Assembly: GCA_030248195.1 (NCBI GenBank)
Contig: JASAND010012636.1
Coordinates: 1-64,000 of the forward strand
DNA: 64,000 nucleotides
Origin: Trissonchulus latispiculum
Lineage: Eukaryota; Nematoda; Enoplea; Enoplida; Ironidae
Reading direction: 5' to 3'
Below the pieces are notes generated by a model that was given only the letters and a program-made list of their open reading frames with translations, was not told where the DNA came from and made no database searches. Shown in pieces: positions 53,701 through 64,000 of this stretch. How positions within the stretch are numbered: the stretch's first letter is position 1; the number at the start of each line of letters is the position of its first letter. Both the position numbers and the translations under genes were made by a program.

Positions 53701-55424
53701 AGCCGGGGGAAACCTCGGAACAGGTTTTGGGGGCAGATTTGTCCTTTGATGCTAATTCAGTAGAACATCAAGTGGCTCAAAAATTTCAGTTACTCCATCG
53801 AAATTTCACTACGTTGGCAGCTATTCACGGTCAAACTCATGAATTCATGAATAAGTATTTTGATGCTATTAGGCTGCACATAGGTGAGATGACTGATCTT
53901 TTTCTTCGTTTGTGGCCAAATAAATTTGATTCTAATAATATTTGGATGAACGAAGCTGAGCCGTCGGACTCGTGGTGTGCGGGGGGTTCTCCCATTTTGG
54001 CGGGCCCGGGGTCTCCGTACACAGCTCCGCCCGAACCACCTGTCCAAGAGCCTGCACCAGCTGAGGCCACAAATTGGGTCCAGGACGACAAAGGAGAGGA
54101 AGTTCCTCTTCCAGAAACAGAGGCTACACCAGCCTCACAGGTAAGTCCTCATTGTGTGGTACAAATTTCTGATTTGATGGGTCATTCAGCTCTTGCAGAA
54201 CCGGGGGATGTCCCAGAAATTGACCTTGAATCTGTTTTAGCAGCGGGTGAAAACACTCCAGCAATTTTGATTGATGTCAACGGTCAAAAATTGGTTGCAA
54301 TTGTTGACACGGGAGCGTCCATCACGATTATTAGTACGGGGGGCCTTGAACGTCTCCTCAGGGCGGGCGCAGAAATCGTGGTTCATTACCCGGACCCTAT
54401 TAAAGCACGTACACCAGGAAATGACTATTTGAAATTAACCGGAAAAGCATTTTTGCCTTTCAAAGTTGGTCAAATTCAGTTAGGGTGGCATTTTCATGTG
54501 GCCCCCGATTTTTACAGGGATATTCTGCTAGGTACTGATTTCATGAAGGCTTTTTCTTGGGATATTATCCTTTCTCAGAATAAAGTTTATATGGGTACCA
54601 TGAACCACGAGTTGCTCACCCCTGACCAGTTGAGAGCTGAATGGAACACCCGGGATTCAACAGTTTTGGCAGTGGTTCTAGCAGTTGATGTGGTGGTCCC
54701 TCCCTCCTCGGAGGTCTGGGCTCAGGCCCGGGTCTCCCCAAGACTGACCGAGACTTCCCATTTATTTGAACCTTTTGATGACTTTGTACATATAAATCGT
54801 GTCTTGTCTTATGGGGGGATTGTCGTGCCTCGGGAAACAATTTTTGATTTTTTGGTTGCAAATCCCACAAACTGCCCGGTCGAATTGTCGAAGGCTACTG
54901 TGTTGGGGTCCATTAGCCCGGCTGAGGACTATTTCGCCACAGACCCTAACCTAGATGTACCGTTGGCAGTCACGAGGGCTCAAGTTAATGTCGATACGTA
55001 TACTGATGATATGTTGTTTATTGTTGACGAGGACCTCGGGACCCCTCCTCCGCAAATTTCTTCTCCATTTACTGGGTCTTTGTCTGATTCTCCTTTTGAT
55101 GAGCTGTTGGTTCTTAATTGTGATGTTGATTCTACTCAAGGGGACCTCCTGCTAAAAGAGGGGGTGGACCCCCTATATCCGAACGAAATTTTTGACGAAT
55201 CTGAAAAAATCCCGGAAGCGACTTCTTGTGCCAAGGGGGTTACGGCCCCTCCTGAGCCTCAGTCTCCTCTAAAAGAGGGGGTAGTCACCCCCAAAATTTT
55301 GGATGGGGAGGTGAAAACTTTGCGGTCATGTCTGTTTTCGGTTCCTCGCCTAGTCGTGTTATGTATTGTTTGTATTTTTGTATTTTGTATGTATGCCTCA
55401 CCTATGTCTTTGTTCATTTTATAG
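50751..55424 (+). pseudogene. Gag-protease polyprotein of element B, frame-broken
   Basis: ATG lies 11 nt after the primer site. Frames 50751-51224, 51011-51490, 51367-52629 and 52359-55424 overlap and change near C or G runs (about 51300-51330 and 52314-52319; the first change is within 51040-51100). The long last frame (1021 codons) starts Met-Gln-Ala-Thr-Asp, like element A. It has a retrotransposon capsid domain (about residues 20-190), a CCHC knuckle (53124-53165), a Pro/Gln-rich stretch, a retropepsin with Asp-Thr-Gly-Ala-Ser (Asp at residue 650, 54306) and Ile-Leu-Leu-Gly-Thr-Asp, then the post-protease linker typical of Ty3/gypsy, and ends in a hydrophobic membrane-like segment (about 55350-55424). 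There is no polymerase after it. Confidence 0.9.
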
Positions 55425-56772
55425 CTTCTTGTTCTAGCGTGATCTCATCCTTTTCTTTGTTTTAGCTTTTAACTATAGTTTACTTTTTACATTTGTGTAT
55501 AATTTTGTGTAGGCACCAACCTGGTTCTTTCAATTTTGGGTAACTAAAAATTTTTTCTTAGATTCTCTTTGTTGTTTCTTATATACGTACATACGTATTC
55601 TTCCTTAGATTAAATTTTATAACTTCTCTTGCCTTTCTTATTTGGTTAAAATTACATTTTTAAACTTTATTGAATTGTACAATACGTACTTCTTTCATTT
55701 GATGTACTGGATTTTTCAAACACTTTTTGAATACGTACCTTGGGTACCCTTGAACTTCTCGTTCTTGAAATTTTTCCTGTATTTTGGTTTTTATTTATCT
55801 GAATTTACCTTTTCTATAACTTTTCGGTTTCGTTGTTTCGAGCGTGGGTTTTCCTTTCACTTTTATGTAATGCACTATACTTATTTTTGTTTTAGAACCA
55901 GTTCGGTCATTTGTTTGGTTTTGGCTTCTGTTGGATCCAGTGGTCAGGAGGCCTTTTGGGGTGCTGGTCCACAATTTGGTTTGTTTCCGGATCAGTTCAG
56001 GAAAATTATCAGGTGGTATTTTTTGGTTCTTTCTGTTTTCTCTTATTTTTACTATTTTTACATTTAACTTTAATCTGCTGTGTGGGTTCTTTTACTTGAT
56101 TTCTTGACGTATGTCGTTCTATTTTTGATTCTTTTAGATGATCTCTTTGATAAATTTCTTTTCTCTTTCGCTTTCTTGGTTTAATTCATAAATTTTTGCT
56201 TACTTGAGTATTTCATTTTTTCGATTCTTTGAGTTTTGTCAATGATTCAAAATTTTTTCTTTCCTTGATTCTATTACGTATAAATACCTCTAGTTGATGC
56301 TTTAAGGTCAATTTTCTTGACTATATCTTGTTTGAATCTTCACCTTTTCATTGGAATAAACTTTAATCTTTGTTTTTCGTTGACTTTTCTAAATTCCACA
56401 CAGCAGATTGGACTTTTTCTTTTTAACTTTTTTACAACTTTTAACTCTGGTGCTCCTACATTTTTTCACACTCTCTTTTGGAGTGTTAAGTTGCGGGCCG
56501 CTCCGGTCTCCGCATACCGGGTGAGGTGGGCCGCACGCTCCTTAACATTCTTTCTACTTTTTGATTCCGTTTGAGTTAGTTTAGCCTTGAGACTCTCTTT
56601 GATAAGCACAGGCCTATGGGGTTTCTCCTCCGCATACCGGGGCTGCGATTCTCCCATTGGCTCTGGAGCTACTAAATTCATAGGTGGGGCTGTAACTATG
56701 TTTCGTCAGTAGTTTGTTTTGTTTAATTTTGCCATTTATTAATCATGATTCTTCTGTGCTTTATATGACTGC
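55425..56772 (+). other. T-rich non-coding segment of element B
   Basis: Pyrimidine-rich, with TACGTA palindromes (55586, 55685, 55732) and TTTTTCA-type sites; corresponds in place to 33768-35284 of element A. The phrase CCGCATACCGGG occurs twice (56508, 56630). Confidence 0.5.
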
Positions 56773-56799
56773 CTTAATTTTTGTTTTTGTGTGTTTTAG
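56773..56799 (+). promoter_or_regulatory. Conserved splice-acceptor-like tract (B)
   Basis: CTTAATTTTTGTTTTTG followed by a TGTGTTTTAG-type end; counterpart of 37204-37228. Confidence 0.55.
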
Positions 56800-56801
56800 T
56801 T

Positions 56802-57110
56802 AATCCTGTAATCTTTTTCTGTGCTGTGCCGGTGCCGACCCCCCATCCTCAGTGCCGGGTGTGCCCCCCAGGATATGTGCTGGATGGCTCAGGATTGGAC
56901 TTTACCGCCCATTGCTTGGTGCGAAGGTCTGGCGCAGTGCTCTACTGCCATGACGTCTGGACGGTGGTTGTTGGGGCCGGATTCTACTGGTCCTACTTCG
57001 TAGCAGGCCTCTGGACTCTTGGGTTGGCCAGGTTCTGGCCGACGGTTGTCGTTTCGGTCTGCTGGGCCGGTCTTTTGGACTTTCTGGCGCACTGTGCCTT
57101 GTGCGACTGA
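56802..57110 (+). CDS. Hydrophobic Cys-rich ORF of element B
   Basis: The frame is open from the acceptor to TGA at 57108-57110, about 102 codons, with no ATG close to the acceptor; a start codon would have to come from an upstream exon (for example Gag's). It carries Val-Ile-Phe-Phe-Cys, Pro-Thr-Pro-His-Pro, several Cys, and Gly-Ala-Gly with a hydrophobic run as in the element A ORF. It is about half as long. G/T-rich composition leaves several other frames open too, so confidence is limited. Confidence 0.35.
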   Translation, partial: NPVIFFCAVPVPTPHPQCRVCPPGYVLDGSGLDFTAHCLVRRSGAVLYCHDVWTVVVGAGFYWSYFVAGLWTLGLARFWPTVVVSVCWAGLLDFLAHCALCD

Positions 57111-58606
57111 TATCTGGTTGGGCGCCTGATGCTTGTAGTCTGCCTGGCCGCCCTTGTGACTTTGGAGAAGCGTTCTGCTTCCGGTGGTTTGGCTGCCGTG
57201 CCGGCTTGTGGAGGTCTTCTGCCTCTGTGGTCGGCTGCCATCTTCGTCGGCGCCAGGTTCTGTGGGCTTTCCTGGCCTTGTTGGACTTTGGTGGCAGGCC
57301 TTGTGTCTGTGTCTGCCATTTTGGGGTCGTGTTGGCCTGGTTGGGCCTTTGGTTTGGCAGGACCTTTGGGGGTCTTGACGGGTCCTCTATTCCTGGAGCC
57401 TGTCTTTCGGCTCCTGGGCGTGGGCCTTGGTGTCTGTGGTTCACCTACCGCCGTGGGGGAGCCGGGCTGTTGCTTCTACGGTTTGTATGGCCGTTTGCCT
57501 TGTGCTCAGCCCTGGTCCCGGGTGCCTTTGGCTCAGTTTGGTTTGAGTTGGACCTGGTGGTGAGGGTCAGGAGGCCTCGCGAGGCCTGCTACGGCCAGCC
57601 TTGGTAGGATCCGGCCATATGAACTTTTGGTTAGACGGCTCTATGAATGTCATAGCAACAGTTTGCGGTGCTGGGGAGAAAACCGCCAGTGTCCCTGTCT
57701 CTGCACCGTGACGCTCTCCCCCCCACCCTCATTCTGTGTGATTTCTGCTGTTGTTTAATCTGTGTCTTGGTGATTGGTATTTCTTTTTCGGGTTCTAGTA
57801 TAATGGTTGTGATTGTTGGGAGGGAGCCGTAGGGACTAAAATTTTTAAATTGGGGTTTAGTTGATTACATTTTTGTTCTTCTTTCGTTAGGGTGCCCGCC
57901 ACCTCGGTATATCCGTTGTAATTGTCGGTGTCGGTATAGTTTTATAGCTTTTCACTATCTCTTTTCTGTCTGTTTTTCTACTAAATATGGTTACACGGTT
58001 TATTTTTCTTTTCATCTTTCAAATTCTCTTCGCTCTTTTCTCGAATACCACAATTTCTTGATGACATTACTTTTCGTTCTTTGTTTCACTCATCTAGTAT
58101 TTTGTTTGGCATTGTTTTTGCTACTTCATTCCATCTTGGCTGCTAATTACTTGTACAATTTTTTGATTTCTTGCCTATACTGCCTTTGTTTAATACTTCT
58201 ATGCATAATAATTTCTCTTGTCACATATATATTCACAATATTGGGGTTTTGTTCTCGTTTTTGCTATTGTTTCCTGTCGGTGCTCCCTACTCTTTTGGTA
58301 CCTGGGTGTACTCGGGCGGGAATTTAAAATTTTACGTAGGTTTTGAAGTAGGTAAGTAAGTTTTTGTAGTAGTTTGTCAAAAATGTCTCGATTAAGTTAC
58401 GAGTAGTCTTACCGTCAGCCGGTTAGCATGTTAAAAAGTTGTGTGCTCAACCGTGGTATGGTGTATGTTCACCGCAGTTGTTTACTTTTATCTTTACGTA
58501 ATTTTCACAAAAGTTTTATCTTTACTAGTACCTAAGGTACCTGTGGGTAACATTCTTTTTATCAAGTTGTCTAACTGAGTGGACCCGTCCGAGGCCGCCC
58601 GGGGCC
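57111..58606 (+). other. G/T-rich then T-rich 3' segment of element B
   Basis: 57111-57610 is open in several frames on both strands through composition; 57611-58606 is stop-rich. No domain recognised. Confidence 0.45.
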
Positions 58607-58622
58607 AAAAGAGGGGGTATTA
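58607..58622 (+). other. Polypurine tract of element B
   Basis: AAAAGAGGGGG at 58607-58617, then TATTA, then the 3' LTR. Confidence 0.85.
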
Positions 58623-59150
58623 TGTGAAGTTAGCACCGGCAGGAAAGATATAAATTATTCATGAGCTGCTAAGCCTAAGTGAAAATGACATTTCATTTGA
58701 TGAACGTTCAATCATTTCGCATTACTCTTGTCTAAATTCGTAGGTTCGGATAGCTAATAGTGGTAGTCCTCCATATTGGGTTGGTTTGTCGCAGTGTGGG
58801 TGTAGGAGTTGATGAAGAAAGGTTGGGTTCAAAGTTGGGTGATTAGTTGTGGGTTCTTAATTATTATCCCTGTCGCTCAGTCGGCTTCGGCCGGGTTTTT
58901 GTGGTTTGATTTGTATTTTGGTAAAGTTTATATTTTGGTTGAAATTTATGTTTTGCCTTAATTTTGTCGTCAAGTTCTTGCCTAAATCACAATAAACCGT
59001 TGTAATCATTCCGTTGATTTCTAGTTGGTCAGGTCCGAACATTGCTCCAGCGTCACACACCACGTTTGTTCACCTGTAATCGAGTTCTAGTCTAGAGAGT
59101 AAAAGTCAGGCAACATCATTTTACTAAGATCAGTATAGTCAAACTTCACA
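58623..59150 (+). repeat. 3' LTR of element B, short form
   Basis: 528 bp; identical or nearly so to 49582-49859 joined to 50477-50726. Followed by the GTAG duplication. Confidence 0.93.
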
Positions 59151-60159
59151 GTAGCATACCACTTGTTTTTTATTTATTTTTTTTTTTATCGAGGCGCTTA
59201 GCACTTTCAGGCACTCATGGAGACCTTTTATGTGCTGCTCTCCGCATTCTGCAGAATGGCAGAAAAGAGGCGGAGAGACGAAGGTCACGGACAGAAAACA
59301 TGACCCCCAAGCGGTTCTGACGTGCGGTTATTGGCCCCTGAGCTCAACGCTAAGGTGTCCGCAGTCACACACAGGGCAACTGAGATCTTAGGTACAGATA
59401 ACAATTGCCCCCCGCATATCAATAGTGACTAAGATGGAGGAAATCTGTGCACCCGCTCGGAGGGTGTGGGTGTAAAAAAGGATGAGTCAGAGGAAAAAGG
59501 AGAAGAAGTGACAAAGGAAGGAGGATAGGGATGGCCGAGCACTCAGATAGGATAGTAGGAAAGTCTGCCATTACTGTAGACTGTAAAAGTTTATTATATT
59601 TTAGCTTTAACTTGCCAGATTGAGAACAGCAACAAACACCGGGGGACCTTTTTCACCCCCAATGCCAATTACTCTTCTCAATCCTACACAATCAAAACCA
59701 AATTTTGGTTATTAAAGACCAAGTATCAAAAGAATTTGAAATAAACATAATTTGAAATTTATGTAGCGTTGTGATCATTTTATTATTTAAACGCGGTTCC
59801 CAACACGTTACGGTCTTGAATTGTTTTAATTAAAACATGGTTAATATCTAAAAAAATTTTTAGCAGTTTAGGCTACAGAATGCGTCATATGATCGCGATA
59901 CAGGAGCAGGCACAGAAAGACCTTTTCCACCCGCCATGCCCACTACCTGTACCCAATCATATGCCACATTGTCAACGACAGCATTCGATCAAATTTACAT
60001 TTAACGCTGGCTTGCATGCATCAGAAATTTTCCAAAAGCCCCTGACGACCAGCCTAAATGATGCCAATATTATAATAAAACTAAAATACCTTTTCAAAGG
60101 TCTTACCACTCGCCTGGTAACCCCTGGCGAGTGAGGGGGGCAATCCGTCGTTGGTGTTG

Positions 60160-60191
60160 TTATGGCTGTTGTTGCTGTTGTTGTACTGTTG

Positions 60192-60223
<32 letters not shown>

Positions 60224-60272
60224 GGTGGTGGTGTTGTTGTTGTTGTTGTTATTGTTGTTGTTGTTGTTGTTG
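60160..60272 (+). repeat. (GTT)n/(GGT)n microsatellite
   Basis: About 36 triplets: GTT runs on both sides of eight GGT units, with a few substitutions. The open frames across it are repeat artefacts. Confidence 0.95.
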
Positions 60273-60295
60273 TGGGCCTGGAGTGGGAAGCTTCA

Positions 60296-60368
60296 AGGGG
60301 ATGGCTGCGAAGATAATTCGAAAATATTCGAAGTTATCATATGCTGCTAAACTTCGCAGCCATCCCCT
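60296..60368. other. Hairpin with 16-bp perfect arms
   Basis: GGGGATGGCTGCGAAG at 60298-60313 and CTTCGCAGCCATCCCC at 60352-60367 (edges within two bases) around an AT-rich loop of about 40 nt containing TTCGAAAATATTCGAA. Confidence 0.8.
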
Positions 60369-60917
60369 CCAAGCGTTGGATCAGATCTCATACCACTTGT
60401 TAAAACATTTTGTAAATACGGAAGTATATAGTGTTTAACTAATTGGTTTAACCACTGGTAACCTTTAAAAGCAACCATTGATGGTAGGGTTGCACGGCTT
60501 TGTGAATACAATACGGCCCTAAGAAAGCCGCAATCACACACAGGGCAATTGAGATCTTAGATACTGATAGATAACGATTGCCCCCGCATATCAATAGTGA
60601 CTAGGATGGCTGAAACCTATATATATATATATATATATATATATCCGCTCGTAGGGTGCAGGACCAAAAATGGGGAGACAGGGAAAGGAAGAAGTGAAGA
60701 AGAAAGAAACGAGGGGTGGTCGAGCACTCAAATAGGAGCCTCCCCAATCCAGCATCACACAGATAACTTTGAAAACTAATATACCCAAAATCAAAAGGAT
60801 GATACAAGTACAATACCTTAGCTATGCTTTCCAGGTTGATCACAAGGGTCACAGAAATCCACATTTATGAAAAGAACCATTTGGCCATCAATTTAGCCAA
60901 TGTCTCGCCTTCCTAAC

Positions 60918-61700
60918 GGTGGTGATTCCTTTTGGGCACACATTGTTGGTTGGCGCCTCAAATCAAGACGAAATTTGAAGAAACTTTCCAAAATAAGTTC
61001 ATTTGGTGTTCTAACACCCTCCGCTCAATCCCGCTTCAAAATTTCGAGATTTCTGTTCAGGACGGTTTTTGCCAATTTCTGACAGTTGAGCAGCAACTGC
61101 ATAGTTATGACTATACTCATTTGAAAGATCTCGTTGAGCTCTACATTTTTGCTTTTGGAAGCAACTTTCTAGCTCTTCTCTAGTGTGAGATATAGCCGAT
61201 TTTCTTATTTTGGCGTGAGCTGCTATCATAAACATGTAGTTTTTGCAAAAACATGGCCAATTTTTTTCCAGCGATTGTGGAGCATTTACTATGCAAGCTA
61301 GAGGGTTGCCACTTTGTAGACGTGTTTTACACAAAAATACCCAGGGACCCTTTTTTAGGTGCCCCGATTGCTGCTTTCTAGCTAAAGTGACCGCTTGCTA
61401 AAGTTGGGAAAAGTAGGCAAAATCCAAGTTGCGCAAACATTTCAGCAAATTTCTTCATAACGAAGAGTGATTTCATGATAATTAAAAAAGGGTCCTCAGC
61501 TATTTGATAGTGGAATCGAATGATGTAACCGATGCCGCACGAACAAATTTACTTTAGTCTGCAAAAAATCTGGAAAATTAAAGTACTTCGAAAATCCATT
61601 AAAATAGTTTCCGAAAACTGAAGTTTGTTTAATTGAATTCATCAGAAAGAGAAAATGTTAAGCTCCATTTTGATATAATTGACTAACTTCAGTTTAACTT
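60918..61700. mobile_element. TTAA MITE family (62.5-kb type), right end lost
   Basis: Left end GGTGGTGATTCCTTTTGGG as at 62532. Body about 90% like 62532-63400 where alignable. The right terminal repeat is not recognisable. Confidence 0.7.
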
Positions 61701-62214
61701 ATGTTTACGATTAACTTTGGAATAGATAAACTCAAGATTAACTTAATCTAATGCTAAACTTTTTCTCGAGATCCGATCCGCTGCTACGATGAAGAATGGT
61801 TGCTTAGACGAAGGATAAGTGCGGAAGGAAAGAACATGGAAATGGAATACACTATAACTGAATATTTTCAATAAATGTATGGAATTTGATATTGTCAAGA
61901 TGTTCGACAGAATGCCATGATCTGGTAGAAAGGAAAGAAGATATTTTTCATGCTACTGGCTTAGTAGGTTGAGGAATCATCTAAAATAAGTCAACGATCG
62001 AGCTAAGTTCAAACTAAGTTTTCTTGTACTCCGTAGAGTTGATAAATTTGATCTCGATGCATTCTGCTAGCCAGGGTATGCTTTTCTGAAGCTTTCCCTG
62101 CACTGAAACCAGCAGCTTGAAAATGATTTCAAATACAGTAACTAAAACTTAGATCAAACAAGTGGACTTTCCTTCTTTCCTATCTTAAGACTCGGCTCTA
62201 CCCCTTCGAACCTT
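61701..62214. other. No feature seen
   Basis: AT-rich sequence without frame or repeat partner in the window. Confidence 0.4.
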
Positions 62215-62470
62215 GCTTCTGCAGCCATGTTTTTGTCCCCAGGCTTTCCGAGTAGGCCTAGCAAGGTTTCAGCCATCTTAGTCACTTGAGGTATGCGGGG
62301 GGCGAACTGTGTTGTTGACAGTCAACGTTGCCTTGGGTGTGACTGCGGCCACTGGCCAATAACCGTACACCGACTTGGCTTGGGGATCACATTTTATATC
62401 CGTGGTCTTTGCTTCTCCGCTTCTTGTCCACTTTCAAAGGACTGAGTGCCTTGGTGGTGTATGAGTCCGT
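62215..62470 (+). mobile_element. SINE-like repeat, diverged copy
   Basis: In the opposite orientation to 59189-59560, sharing CGGCCACTGGCCAATAACCG-like, CCGTGGTCTTTGCTTCTCCGC-like and GTATGCGGGGGGC phrases in order. No target duplication seen. Confidence 0.55.
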
Positions 62471-62531
62471 AGCAAAAAATCTTTTTCTGGTTGCACCTAA
62501 TCAAATTAAGAAAAAGTTAAACTAATCTTAA

Positions 62532-63512
62532 GGTGGTGATTCCTTTTGGGCACATATTGCTGGTTGACGGCTGAAAGCAAGATGAAATTCGATGAAACTT
62601 TCCAAAATAAGTTCATTTAGCATTCTAACACCCTCCGCGCAATCCCGCTTCAAAATCTCGAGATTTCTGTTCAGGACGGTTTTCGGCAATTTCTGACAGT
62701 TGAGCAGCATCTGCATAGTTATGACTATACTCATTTGAAAGATCTCGTTGAGTTCTACATTTTTGCTTTTGGAAGCAACTTTCTCGCTCTTCCCTAGTGT
62801 GAGATATCGCCGATTTTCTTATTTTGGCGTTGAAAACTTGTCATTTTTGCAGAAATCAAAAAATCCAACATTTCTTGAACTACGCAAGCCGTAAAATTTT
62901 ACTAAGGGTGTCGATTTGAAGGTCTCGTTGAGACCGATCATCCGTGGCATGATAGTCTTCCAACTGCTATCCCGTGAGCTGCTATTATAAAAAATGTAGT
63001 TTTTGCAAAAACATGACCAAATTTTTTCCAGCGATTGTGGAGCATTTACTATGCAAGCTAGAGGGTCGCCACTTACTAGACGTGTTTTACACAAAAATAC
63101 CCAGGGACTTCTTTTTAGTTGCCCCGATTGCTGCTTCCTAGCTAAGGTGGCTGCTTGCTAAAGTTGGGAAAAGTAGGCAAAATCCAGGTTGCACAAACAT
63201 TTTAGCTAATTTCTTCATAACGAAGAGTGATTTCATGATAATTAAAAAGGGTCCCCAGCTATTTGATAGTAGAATCGAATGATGTAGCTGATGCCTCACG
63301 AAAAAATTTACTTTAGTTTGCAAAAAATCTGGAAAATTAAAGTACTTCGAAAATCCAGAAAAATAGCTTCCGAAGACTGAAGCTAGTTTCATTGCATTCA
63401 TTAGAAAGAGAAAATATTAAGCTCCATTTTGATATAAAAATGACTTTTTAATTCCAAGTAATGGATGAGTAATAAGGGTTCAAAGTTGATGTCTCCAAAA
63501 GGAATCACCACC
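62532..63512. mobile_element. TTAA-target MITE, 981 bp
   Basis: TTAA at 62528-62531 and 63513-63516. Ends GGTGGTGATTCCTTTTGG and CCAAAAGGAATCACCACC are perfect inverted repeats. The interior has no transposase. Confidence 0.9.
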
Positions 63513-63516
63513 TTAA

Positions 63517-64000
63517 GGTGCTGGTATCGTTTTGTGCAGTGCTTTTCTGCGTATTTTTTGAAACGCCATAACTTTCGCAATTGTGTGAGTTGGAAAGAGC
63601 TTTATACATCATTTTAAAGCTTATGATCTGCAGATTCTTATGACAGTACGAAACTAGTAAAAATCTGCAGAACATAGCTAAAATTTTCCGACATACTGAC
63701 ATCTGACAGGTTGAATACAGACCAAAAATTTTTGAACATCGATTTCTCAAAACTGTGGAATCGGCCAAAATTTTTTCTTGTGCTGTCCTATACAGGACAT
63801 GTGCGCCGAGGGACATTTTTTTGGATTTGGCTCAGCAGGTCTTAACGGACAAGAAAATCCATTAAATGTGCGGTGGCACGAAATTTTGCAACTTTGCATT
63901 GAGTTTTCTCGCAACTGGAGATGTTTTAGCTCAAACCAAGAGAAATGTCCCTCCGCAATAGTGCGAATTCTCATTCTGCCAAAAATCACGCGAATCCATT
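63517..64000. mobile_element. TTAA-target MITE (25.6-kb family), cut by the window end
   Basis: Begins GGTGCTGGTATCGTTTTGTG directly at the TTAA shared with the preceding element, and follows 25646-26130 closely. Continues past the window. Confidence 0.8.

Larger units (their letters stand above)
49582..59150 (+). mobile_element. LTR retrotransposon B: Gag-protease, no pol
   Basis: LTRs run from TGTGAAGTTAGCACC to CTTCACA and are flanked by GTAG (49578-49581 and 59151-59154). Primer site 50729-50739, polypurine tract 58607-58617. The internal region codes for one long Gag-protease polyprotein and a short hydrophobic ORF. No reverse transcriptase, RNase H or integrase is found. The family differs from element A (LTRs unrelated, protein similarity moderate in the capsid domain) but the plan is the same. 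Confidence 0.93.
59168..60388 (-). mobile_element. 1.2-kb insertion with 13-bp duplication
   Basis: CATACCACTTGTT occurs at 59155-59167 and 60389-60401. The left edge starts with a T-rich run (59168-59188), as expected for the poly(A) end of a - strand retroelement. It contains an SINE-like copy (59189-59560), AT-rich sequence, and the GTT/GGT microsatellite. No ORF with a recognisable domain. Confidence 0.6.
49355..60519. mobile_element. MITE with GGGCCGTATTCACAAAG ends, split by element B
   Basis: The left part 49355-49581 and right parts 59155-59167 and 60402-60519 make about 360 bp. Ends GGGCCGTATTCACAAAGC and GCTTTGTGAATAC with ATACGGCCC are inverted, with TA on both sides (49353-49354 and 60520-60521). 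A TA target suggests Tc1/mariner or a related class. Element B and a 1.2-kb insert lie inside it. Confidence 0.7.
49187..60770 (-). mobile_element. SINE-like repeat, split by a nested MITE
   Basis: 49187-49354 continues at 60520 after removal of the MITE: the join gives ACGCTAAG followed by an AGCCGCAATCACACACAGGG phrase, as in the intact copy at 59189-59560 (AACGCTAAGGTGTCCGCAGTCACACACAGGG in order). Further copies are at 40113-40257 and 62215-62470. The right part holds an (AT)n run at 60619-60645. Orientation is judged only from the T-rich edge of the other copy. Confidence 0.65.

Noticed and set aside
56902..57444. Antisense 180-codon open frame in element B
   Set aside because: Arg/Pro-rich, and several frames on both strands are open there because the + strand is G/T-rich and poor in stops. 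No domain, and the element's promoter points the other way.
60131..60438. Poly-Val/Cys/Leu open frames
   Set aside because: Translations of the GTT/GGT microsatellite.

Overview
The window is animal (metazoan) nuclear DNA from a large, repeat-rich invertebrate genome. The evidence is a lysosomal aspartic protease gene in eight exons with GT-AG introns, exons of a Myb/telobox protein resembling metazoan TERB1/TRF, an RTE-like LINE, tRNA-headed SINEs and several DNA-transposon (MITE) classes. I cannot assign a phylum. There are no rRNA genes, CRISPR arrays or bacterial operons.

Layout. 1-7000: satellite repeats and nested long-inverted-repeat (foldback) elements. 7063-24407: candidate exons of one + strand Myb/telobox gene, with introns holding an RTE LINE broken by a SINE, tandem repeats, foldback elements and MITEs. 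25.6-28.9 kb: two adjacent TTAA-target inverted-repeat elements. 29020-39322: LTR retrotransposon A. 40032-48072: a complete cathepsin D-like gene (413 codons), its introns loaded with SINE, foldback, hAT and PIF/Harbinger-type insertions. 48.2-49.0 kb: a further MITE. 49582-59150: LTR retrotransposon B, sitting inside a MITE that itself sits inside a SINE-like repeat. 59-64 kb: more SINE-like copies, a GTT/GGT microsatellite and TTAA-type MITEs.

The most interesting system is the pair of LTR elements. They are different families with unrelated LTRs, yet share one plan: 4-bp target duplications, the same tRNA-Arg-like primer site five or fewer bases after or near the LTR, a first ATG 11-13 bases past that site, a very long Gag-type polyprotein with a CCHC knuckle, no reverse transcriptase, RNase H or integrase, a C-terminal membrane segment, polypurine-tract copies inside the coding region, and a conserved splice-acceptor-like sequence leading into a short hydrophobic Cys-rich ORF. 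B encodes a retropepsin; A has lost or never had it, and instead carries a degenerate ORF with 7-residue repeats and a FLYWCH-like finger. Both look like parasites that use another element's polymerase. All reading-frame changes in the polyproteins lie at or near G/C runs, so they could be decay or sequence error.

Two host genes are supported. The cathepsin D gene has clean splice phases throughout. The Myb/telobox gene is represented by its 3' exons; the far-upstream exon and one internal exon boundary are inferred.
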